DNA from: UBA4615 sp044368415
Lineage (GTDB): Bacteria; Pseudomonadota; Gammaproteobacteria; Burkholderiales; Burkholderiaceae_E
NCBI GenBank assembly: GCA_044368415.1
Contig: JBIPLJ010000008.1
Coordinates: 36,345 to 100,344 of the forward strand
Length of the DNA stretch: 64,000 nucleotides
Direction of reading: 5' to 3'
The position numbers were made by a program, and so were the translations under genes. How positions within the stretch are numbered: position 1 is the first letter of the stretch; every line of letters starts with the position of its first letter. This document shows, one piece after another, positions 45,588-55,800 of this stretch. The notes below the pieces were generated by a model. The model ran no database searches and had not been told where the DNA came from. It saw only the letters and a list, made by a program, of their open reading frames with translations.

Positions 45588-45763
45588 CGGAGGCGCGCGC
45601 CGGCCGGGCAGAGCCCACCGGCGCGCGCCGGTGCCCGCCCCGAGACCGACGCACCCACCCGGGCGCAGACCTTCAGACGAACGATGACGTCCGACCTCGA
45701 ATCCGTCTTTTTGATTCGCGGCGCAACCCGCCGGGCGCGCGCGGCGCCGTCGTCGTCGACACC

Positions 45764-46873
45764 ATGAAGCGCGCACTCGCCCTGCTCGGCGTGATCGCGG
45801 CGTGCCTTGCGATCGGATTGGGCTGGCTGTGGACCCGCACGGAGCTCGCCCCGCTCGAGCGCCTGCACGGCTTCGGGGCCGCACCGGAGCGCTGGTCGCT
45901 CGCCGTCATGGGGGACTCCGACAGCCATTCCTACCAGGACCGTCTGTCGTTCGGTGCGGAACCCGGCGCCCGCGGCGGCGCCTATCGGGCCGGAACGCTG
46001 CAGTGGACCGAGGTCCTGCATCGCACACGGGGCGACACGATCGACCTGGGCGACTGGGGCGAGTGGGGCGTGCGCGGCGCGGTGGCCCGGCAGCAGCATG
46101 GCCTCGGCGTGCCGAGGGCCCGCGTTCCCCACAAGCAGGACTTCCGCTTCGCCACCGCCGTCTCGGGCGCGGTCTGCGGCAACTTGACCGCAGACCGGTT
46201 CGCGCAGCTGACGCCGCTGCTCCAGCTGATGGACGCGGACCCGGTGCGCTGGCGGCGCGGCATCGTGTCGATCCGGATCGGCGCCAATCCGCTCGCCTTC
46301 GCGCCGAGCCTCGACGCGTTCGCGCACGACCCGGACGACGGCGCGGCGCGGGCGGTGCTCGATGACTGCCTCGCCGACATCCGCGCCGCAGTGGCGACGC
46401 TGCGGCGGCGCCATCCGCAGGTCCGCATCGTGCTGGTGGGCCTGTTCGACAATTCGAACTGGGCACGCTACCTCGAGCGCTGGCAGTCGCCCGAGGCGCT
46501 GCACAACATCGCCGCCGCGATCGATCGCTACGACGACGCGCTGCGCGCGCTCGAACGCGACGACCCCGCCATCGCGTTCTTCGACGATCGTGCCTGGTTC
46601 CGAGGGCTGTGGGGCGGTCGCGACCCGCTCACCGGACGCCCGGCCTATCGCGAGGTGGTGCTCGGGCGCGGGCTGAGGGTGGCCAACACGCTCGGCGACC
46701 TGCCGTCCAACGCCTGCGTTTCGGACGGCCATGCCGGTACCGTCTGGAACGCGCTGTGGGCCCGCGCCTTCGTCGAGCTGCTGAACCGGCGCTTCGGGCT
46801 CGGCATCGCCCCGCTCGGCGAGGACGAGCTCCTGCGGGTGGTCGACCCGGATGGCCGGTTCGGCACCCAGTGA
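45764..46873 (+). CDS. Membrane-anchored SGNH/GDSL-hydrolase-like protein
   Basis: The 369-residue protein has one N-terminal membrane anchor or signal (ALALLGVIAACLAIGLGWLW). Block I reads LAVMGDSDSHSYQDRL (Gly-Asp-Ser nucleophile position), block III SIRIGANPLAF carries the Gly-x-Asn, and the C-terminal SDGHAGTVWNALW provides the Asp-x-x-His pair. SGNH proteins are esterases or O-acetyl transferases; next to glycan genes, sugar O-acetylation or deacetylation is possible. It stands alone, divergent from the beta-helix gene. It is tail-to-tail with the NRPS-PKS gene, 17 nt apart, so it could instead be linked to that product. Confidence 0.7.
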   Translation: MKRALALLGVIAACLAIGLGWLWTRTELAPLERLHGFGAAPERWSLAVMGDSDSHSYQDRLSFGAEPGARGGAYRAGTLQWTEVLHRTRGDTIDLGDWGEWGVRGAVARQQHGLGVPRARVPHKQDFRFATAVSGAVCGNLTADRFAQLTPLLQLMDADPVRWRRGIVSIRIGANPLAFAPSLDAFAHDPDDGAARAVLDDCLADIRAAVATLRRRHPQVRIVLVGLFDNSNWARYLERWQSPEALHNIAAAIDRYDDALRALERDDPAIAFFDDRAWFRGLWGGRDPLTGRPAYREVVLGRGLRVANTLGDLPSNACVSDGHAGTVWNALWARAFVELLNRRFGLGIAPLGEDELLRVVDPDGRFGTQ

Positions 46874-46890
46874 CCCGCGCGGCGCCGCAG

Positions 46891-49800
46891 TCATGCCGAG
46901 CGCCTCCCGAGCATCCGCGACAGCAGCGAGCCCTTGCGGGCAGGTGTCGCGACGGTATCGCGCGGCGGCATACCCGCCACGTCGCCAGCCGATCCGACCT
47001 GCATGCCTGCCGCGATCTGGCCCAGGGTCTCGAACACCAGCCGGCGCATGTCGAGCGGGACGCCGAATTCGCGCCTGAACTCGGTCGCAACCCGCATCGC
47101 CAGCAACGAATGCCCGCCGAGGTCGTAGAAGTTGTCGCCGACACCGACGCTGTCGACCCCGAGCAGCCGGCTCCAGATCTCGGCGATCGCCCGCTCCCTA
47201 TCGGTCGTCGGCGCATCGGTCGGCTCGCGCGACACACGCGCGGCCGATACAGGCTCCGGCAGTGCGGCACGGTCGACCTTTCCCGCCGCTGACAGCGGCA
47301 CCGACTCGATCGCCACGAAGACCTGCGGCACCATGTACTCGGGCAGCGCTGCACGCAGGTGCTCGCGCAGCGCCGAGTCCGCCGGCATCGTGCCGCGAGG
47401 CACCACGTAGCCGGCCAGGAGGTCGTCCTTGCCGCGACCGCCTCGCAGCGCGACAACCGCACGGGCGACCTGGGGATGGGTGGCCATCACCGCCTCGATC
47501 TCGCCGAGCTCGATCCGGTGGCCACGCAGCTTCACCTGCGCATCGATGCGCCCGTGATGCTCGATCGAGCCGTCCGGCCGCCAGCGTCCGAGATCGCCGC
47601 TGCGGTACAGGCGAGCGCCCGGCCGGGGCGAGAACGGATCGGGCACGAAGCGCTCCGCGGTCAGCTCGGGCCGCCCGAGATAGCCGGTCGCGACGCCAGC
47701 GCCGCCGATCCACAGCTCCCCGGGCGTGCCGATCGGACAGGGCCGCCCCGCCTCATCGAGGATATGGATCGCGAGGTTCGCGATCGGTCGGCCGATCGAC
47801 ACGCCGTCCTCCGGTCGCTCGACCCGGGAGACGGTGCACCAGACGGTCGCCTCGGTCGGTCCATACAGGTTCCACAGGGTCACGCCGGCGCGCAGGAGAT
47901 CGATCGCGAGGTCCACCGGCAGCGGCTCACCGCCGACCAGCCCGCGAAAGTCGGGCGGGGGCCGCCAACCGACCTCGCGCAGCATCCGCCAGGTGGTCGG
48001 CGTCCCCTGCAGCAGCGTCGCGCCCGACGCGGCCAGCAGCGCGGCCAGGGCGCTCCCGTCTCGCGCGTGCGCGGCGGTGGCGACCACGACACACGCCCCG
48101 ACGATCAGCGGCCCGAACACCTCCAACACCGAGATGTCGAACGACAGCGTCGTCAGCGCGACGATCCGGTCACCCGCGGCGATGCCCGGCTCGCGGGCCA
48201 TCGCCAGCAGGAAGTTGGCGACCGCGCCATGCGGCACAACGACACCCTTGGGCTGCCCGGTCGAGCCGGACGTGAAGATCACGTAGGCCGGATCGTCCGG
48301 CCGCGCGTCGAGCTCGTGCTCCGGCGGCAGCGGCGAATCGGCCTGGGCGTCGAGCTCGGCACGGTCGTCGTCGATCCGCAGCACGGGCCCCTCCGGCCAG
48401 TCGGCGACCGACGCCGTACCCGATTCGCACACCCGCAGCGACAGGCGGGCGTGCTGCGCCATGTAGACCAGGCGGGCGGACGGATACGCCGGGTCGAGCG
48501 GCACGTAGGCCGCGCCGGCCTTCAGGATGCCGAGCAGCGCGGCCACCGTGTCCGGATGACGTAACAGGCACAGCCCCACCAGGCAGCCGCGGCGCACGCC
48601 GCGGGCGCGCAACGCCCGCGCGATCCGATTGCTGCGCCGCTCGAGCTCGGCGTACGACAGCGCCGTGCCGTCGGGCGCCGCCACGGCCGGCGCGTCCGGC
48701 GTGCGTGCGGCCTGCGCAGACACCAGCCGGTGCACGCGGAGCTCGGTGGGCAGCGGCGTGTCGGTCGCATTCCAGGCGGCAATCCGCGCCGCCTCGTCGC
48801 CAGCAACGACGTCGACCTCGGCCATCGGCAGGTCGGCGAACGCCGCGACCCGCTGGAGCAGCGCGGCGAACCGTCGCGCGATCAGGCCGATGCCTGCCGC
48901 GGCGAACACGTCCGCGTTAAACGTGAAGACCAGTTCGAGCTCGCTGTGGGTTCGCACGCACGCCAGGGCCAGGTCCTGCGACGCCCCGCCCTGCCGCGTC
49001 TCGATCCGGCGGTAGTCGAGGTTGCCCCAGCGCGTCGGGCGACCCCTAGCGTCCTGGAACGAGAACGACACCTGGTGTAGCAACGGGCGGCTCGGGTCGC
49101 GCGGCGGATTCAGCCGGCGTACCAGCGCCTCGAACGGCACGTCGGGCGAGGCGAACGCCTCGACCACCACGGCATGTGTACGCGCGATCCACTGGCGAAG
49201 CGTCAGCGACGGCTCGAAGCGTGAACGCAGCGGAAGCATGTTGACGAAGAAGCCGAGCAGCGGTTCGAGCTGGGGCTGCTCGCGGCCCCGGAACGGCGTG
49301 CCGATCACGAGATCGGCCTGCGCGCTCGTCCGGTGCAGCAACATCGCGTAGACGGCCAGCAGCACGACGTTCAGCGTCGTTCCGCCGGCGCTGGCCAGCG
49401 CCTGCAGGGGCGCGATCGCCGCGTCGTCGAGCCCGATCTGGAGCGAGCCGCCGCGCCCGCTCATCACCGCCGGCCGCGGCCGGTCGAGCGGCAGCGCAAT
49501 CGGCGCCGGCAGCGGCGAGAGCCGCTCGGTCCAGTGCGCGACCTGCCGTACGATCTCGGCGCCCGACGCGGGCTCGGCCTGCCAGGCCGCGAAATCGCCG
49601 TACGACACCGGGAGCGGAGCCAAGTCGGGGGCGCGACCGGTCCGGTGGGCCTCGTAGCCCTCGGCGAGTTCGGCGTACAGCAGGTCGAACGACCAGCCGT
49701 CCCATACGAGGTGGTGAGCCATGAAGAAGAACACATGCTCGCGCGGCCCCATCCGCCAGAGGCGGGCCCGATGCAAGGGTCCGCCGGACACCTCGAAGGG

Positions 49801-52800
49801 CTCGCCGATCTCGCGCGTCATCGCGTCGGCGAGGCGCGACTCGCGCGCCTCGGGCTGCGTCACATCGATCGAGCCGACGATCAGCCGGGGGGCCTCAGCC
49901 GGATCGAGCACGCGCTGCCGATCCCCCGACGGCGATGCCTCAATCACGGTGCGCAGCACCTCGTGCCGAGCGACGACCCCGGCCCACGCACGCTCGAAGG
50001 CCGCGAGGTCGAGTTCGCCGAGCAGGCGGTTCGCGGCCGGCACATGGTTGACGTCGGTGCCCGGAACCAGGTGCTCGTTGAACCACAGGCGCTGCTGCTG
50101 AAGCGAGAGCGGCGCGCTCGTGCGCTCGGTCCGACGCGGGATCGACGCGCGATCCGGTGGGTCGACCGAAGGCGACGGGGCGCCGGGCGAGGCGCCAACG
50201 GGAGCACCGGTCAGGGCGTCGTCGGTCACAGGTTGGGCCTGCGCCGGGGAGAACACGCGCGCAAGGCCCGCAGGCGTCGGCGCCTCGAACACCGCACGCA
50301 GGCCCGGACGACGGCCCAGCACCACGCCCAGCCGGGCGGACAACTGCGCGGCGAGCAGCGAATGGCCACCCAGCCGGAAGAAGTGCTCGTCGGGCCCTAC
50401 CGTGTCGCGACCCAGCAGCGTCGCCATCTCGCGACCAATGGTTGCTACGGTCGGATCCGCCGACGGCGCCGGCTCAGCGCCCGGGGCCGGCGTCCCACCG
50501 GCGTGCGCGACCTTGTCCGCCGCCGCACGGGCCAGGGCCTGCGCCGGCGCGGGCAGCGACTTGCGGTCGATCTTGCCGTTCGACAGCAACGGGATCGATT
50601 CGAGCGCCATCCAGTGCGGCGGCACCATCACCTCGGGCAGGTGAGCGGCGACGTGCGCGCGCAGGGCCGCCTCGTCCGGCATCGCGCCGCGCACGACCAC
50701 GTAGGCGACGAGCCGCAGGTCGCCCGGCGCGAACTCCCGTGCCACGACGACGCAGCGCTCGACGTCCGGATGACGGATCAGCACGCCCTCGATCTCGCCG
50801 AGCTCGACGCGATGGCCACGCAGCTTGACCTGATCGTCGCTTCGGCCGAGGTACTCGATGGCACCGTCATCGAGCCTACGCGCGACGTCGCCCGTTCGGT
50901 ACATCCGCTCGCCAGGGCGGAACGGGTCGGACAGGAAGCGCTCGGCGGTCAGGCCGGGCCGAGCGAGGTACCCCAGTCCCACCTGACGACCGGCGATGTA
51001 GAGGTCCCCTTCGAGGCCGGCGGCCACCGGCCGCATCGCGGCGTCGAGCAAGTACAGCCGGGTGTTCGCCACCGGGTGCCCGATCGGCACGAGCCGGCGG
51101 GGATCGTCGCGCCGGCACTCCCAATGGCTGACTTCGACCGCCGCCTCGGTCGGACCGTACAGGTTACACAGCCGCACCCGAGGCAGCCGATCGAAGAAGC
51201 GTTCGACCAGGTCGAGCGGCAGCGCCTCGCCCGAGCACACCACCCGCTGCAGCGCCGCGCACCGGGCCTCGAGCCCGGGCTCCTCGAGGAAGAGCCTGAG
51301 CATCGACGGCACGAAGTGCGCGAGGGTGATCCGCTCGTCGCGCATCAGGTCGGCGAGGTACTCCGCATCGCGGTGACCGCCCGGGCGGGCCACAACAATC
51401 GTCGCACCGACACACAGCGGCCAGAAGAATTCGCGCAGCGAGACGTCGAAGCTATACGGGGTCTTCTGCACCACCCGCGCATCGGCCTGCAGCGCATACT
51501 CGTCCTGCATCCACAGCAGCCAGTTGACGACACCGGCGTGGGTATTGACCGCGCCCTTGGGCCGCCCGGTGGAGCCGGAGGTGAAGATCACGTAGGCCGG
51601 GTTGTCGGCCTCGCCGACCAGTGCGTCCTCGCCGTCGCAAGGGACGGCCGGTGTCGCCGCGTCGAGCTCGACCACCGGCACGCTCACCGGGAACACGTCG
51701 GCCATGCGGGCGCCCTCGTTGCGGCCCGTGACGATCGCCCGGAAGACGGCGTCCTCGCACATGCCGGCGATCCGTTCGCGCGGGTAGTCGGGGTCGATGG
51801 GCACCCACGCGCCGCCGCTGAAGACGGTGCCCACCAGTGCCACGACCATCTCGACGCTGCGCTCCAGGCAGATGCCGACCAGGTCACCCGGCCGCGTGCC
51901 GAGCCCCCGCAGACGCCGGGCCAGCGCCCATGCATGGGTATCCAGTTCGCGGTAGCTCAGCTCCCGACCTTCGAAACGCACCGCGACCGCGTCCGGGCGC
52001 AGCGACATGCCCCGACGCACGAGGTCGCCCAGGCGCAGCGAGGCGTCGTAAGGCCGATCGGTCCGGTTCCAGCGGACTGCCTCGGAGAGCTCGGGCGAGG
52101 CCGCGGGCGGCGCGTCCCGGGCGAGCTCGGGCGTCGCCCGGGGCGCCTGCACACCCGCGACCTCGATCATCACCGCCTGCAGCTCGTCGACGAGCGAGGA
52201 GGCGCGAGCGGGACTCACGTGGTCGGTGCTGTAGTGCAGGTCGAGCGTCAGCCCCTGCGGGGCCTCGTAGAAGTTGTAGAGGAGCTCGCCCAGCAGCCCC
52301 ATCTTGCGGCCCTCGCGCAACGTCGCCTTCAGCGGGGAGAAGGGCGTCGCGTCGAGCCGCGGGTTCAGGTTGAAGAGCACGCCGGTCAGCGCCGAGCGGT
52401 CGCCCGTCGGCAGCAGGCCCAGCTCGCGTGCTGCTGCGGCTTGGGTCACCCGCGGATGCTCGAGGGCGTCCATCAGATGCGTGCGGGTGTGGGCCAGCAG
52501 GGCGTCGAAGTCTGCCCCCGCGGGCGCGTCGAGCCGCAGCGGCAGCTCGAGCACGCCGTCGGCGACGATCAGCGCATGCGGCTCGAGCGCCTGTCCGGCG
52601 AACGGCACCGCGATCACGAAGTCGTACTGGCCGGTGCGCCGGCGCACCGCCACCGCGACACATGCGAGCAGTACCTGGAACAGCGTGGCCCGACCCGCTC
52701 GCGCGCGGGCCCGCAGGGCGTCCAGCGTTGTCGCGTCGAACATGGCGCGCAGCGTGTCGCCGCCGTATCGCCGCGGCTGCGCCGGTGCGAGGTCACCCAG

Positions 52801-55800
52801 CGCCGGTGGCTCGGGCGGATGGGCGAGCCGCTCCCGCCAGTACACACGATCCGCCGCGGTCTGCGGCGACGCCCAGGCCCGCGCCTGACGCTCGGCGAAA
52901 GCGATCGGCGAGGCAGCAGGCCCCCAGCCCGGCGCGCGTGCGTCGAGCCGAGCGCGGTAGGCGACGGCGAGGTCGGCAACGAAGGTCGCCGAGGCCCAGC
53001 CGTCGAAAACCAGATGGCTGGCCACCAGGTGGACGACATGTCGGCCGTCCGACAGCCGGATCAGCGACAGCGCCGCCAGCGGCGCCTGCTCGAGCTCGAA
53101 GGCGCGGCGCGAAGCCTCGACGCAGAACACATCGAGCGCCGCGTCGGGGTCGGAGTGCCCGGACAAGTCGACGCGACGTGCAACGCAGCGGGCGTCGTGC
53201 ACGACCCGCTGCCGCGGCTCGCCCGAGTCGAAGGCGATGCGGAACGCGTCGTGACGGGCGAGCACGTCGTTCGCCGCAGCCTCGAGCGCGACCGTTGACA
53301 CCTCGCCCTCGAGGATCAGGCACAGGGACTCGTTGAGCGCGGTGCGCGCGGAGGTATCGACACACGCGGCGAGCCAGCGCTCGGTCTGTCCCGGGGCGAG
53401 CGGGCCGGTGTCCGGCCGGTGCTTCGGATCGCCGTGCGCCGCCGCCCCACCGGAGCCGAGCGGCTCGGCTCGCGGGGCCGGCGAACCGGCGCGCCTCGGG
53501 ATCAGCCCGACCGCCATCAGCTCGTCGAGCGCCGCGGTGAACACCTCGACAATGCGCGCGATCTCGGTCTCGCCCATGGCGTCGGTCACGAAATGGCCGA
53601 ACTGCTCGTAGAGGTGCAGGCCGCCGAAGCGGGCAAGGTAGTAGAACAGCGACACATTGCGCTGCCCGTCGTCCCAGGCGAGTCGCCACAGCGATGCGCA
53701 ATGCACCGCGCGGACCGGGGCGCTGCGGGCGACAAACGCTTGGTTCAGCCGATCCACGAGTCCGCGCGTGCGGTCCTCGAGGCGGACGTAGAAGGCCGGC
53801 CCTTCGGCCTTCAGGCGGCGCAGCACCTCACGCGCCGCCGCGAGCGCGAGCGGATGCCTGACGAAGGTTCCGGCGAAGTAGGTGACGCCGGCCTCCGGAT
53901 GGCTGTCGTCGCCGTAGCGCCAGTCGCCGCCGTCGAGCGCGTCGAGCCACTTCGGATCGCCCGCGATCGCGGCCAACGGCAAGCCGCCGCCGATCACCTT
54001 CCCGTAGGTGGCGATGTCCGCTCGCACCCCGTAGAGCTCCTGTGCGCCGCCCGCCCGGACCCTGAAACCGGTGACCACCTCATCGAACACGAGTGCGCAC
54101 CCGCCCGCGTCGGCGATCTCGCGCAGCGCACGGACGAAGGCCTGCGGCTGCACGTCGGGATGCTTGTTCTGCACCGGCTCGATGAAGATCGCCGCCAGGT
54201 CGTGCGCCTGCTCGCGCAGCGTCGCGAGAGAGGCTTCCGACGCCCACTCGAGCACCAGGACATGCTCGACCGACGAAGCCGGGATGCCGGGGGCGGCCGG
54301 ACGTCCTCGCCCATCCTGCCCGCCGCGCACGATCACCTCGTCGAAGATGCCGTGGTAGGCATCGGTGAACACCGCGATCCGGCGCCGCCCGGTCACCGTG
54401 CGCGCGATGCGCAGCGCGCCCATCACCGCCTCCGAGCCGGTGTTGCAGAAGGCAACCCGCGCCATCCCGGTGAGCTCGGCGATCAGATCTGCGACCTCGG
54501 CCGCGAGCGGATGCTGGGGGCCGACTTCCAGTCCCCGCTCGATCTGCTCGATCATCGCCCGCCTGATCGGCTCCGGTCCGTAGCCGAGCAGGTTCGCGCC
54601 GAAACACGACAGCAGGTCGATGTACTCGTTGCCGTCGATGTCGACGATACACGCGCCCGACGAACGGTCAGCCACGATCGGGTAGACCAAGTCCTTCCAC
54701 TGCCGGTTGAATCCGGTAACGACCCGCGGATCGGCCATGCGTGCGCGGTTCGCCTGCGCGAAGGCTTTCGAGCGCCCGGTGCGCGCCACGTAGCGCCTCA
54801 CGAAGTCGTCGAGCCAGGCGCGCTGCGCCGGTCCGAACTCGGACGGATCCGAGCTGCGCACGATCCGCGCCGACGCGCCGAACGGTCGGGCGATCAGGTC
54901 GGCCACCGGCGCGTCGGGCCGCGGTGAGCCGGGCCGCGGCGAGTCCGCGGGCGCGGCCCCGGCCGCAGCGAGATCGGGCACGGTGTCCGCGACGGCAAGC
55001 CCGTCGCCGTGGGTCAGTCCCGCGAGCACGGCGAAGTGCTGGCTCATCAGCAGCGTCTGCCGGCGCGCCAAGTCATGGAGCGCGGCGACGGCGTCCCCGG
55101 CGCCCGCCGCGGCGAACGCCCCCGGACCATGGTCCGGAAGGCCGGCCAGCGGCGGGACGCGCAGGCTGCTCGACGACGGCGAGGGCAAGGGCGTCGCCAC
55201 CGTGGCCGACGGCACGGCCGCGGGCATCGCCGCATCCCCGATCGGCTCGGCCGCAAACCGGTCGGGGGCGATCTCCGCATCGAGGTGCCGAGCGAGCGCG
55301 TCCGGCGTGTCGAGGTCTTCCATCAGCCTGCGAAAGCGCAGGCGCAGCCCGAACGACTGCTCGATCTCGAGCACGGCCTGCGTCAGTGACAGCGAGTCCA
55401 GCCCCTGATCGACAAAGGTGACGTCGAACTCGATCGACTCGGACGGCGCGCCGGACACGCCGGCGAAGATGCTTGCCAGGGCCTGTCTCAGGCGGGGGAT
55501 TCGGGACATGGTGACCTCGGCGCGAAGCGGAGCGATGGCGGCCCCCGCGGACGGTGTTGCGGCATCGATGTGGGGCGACGCCAACGCCGCGGCACTCGAC
55601 GTCTCGTCGAACCAATATCGGGTGCGCCGGAACGGGTAGGCCGGCAGCGTCGCACGGGGCGCCGAGGCCTCGAGCGGCCAGGCGATCTCGACGCCGAGGC
55701 ACCACAGCTCGCCGACCCGCGCGAGCCATTGCGCCTCGAGCCCCGCGTCGTCGGTGGCCGGCTCGGCGGGCATCGCGACGACGGCCGGAACCTCGCCGCC

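Noticed and set aside
49333..53298. A 1321-codon plus-strand open frame antisense to the NRPS
   Set aside because: It is a shadow of the third-position GC bias of the NRPS: rich in Arg, His, Gly and Gln, with no domain signature.
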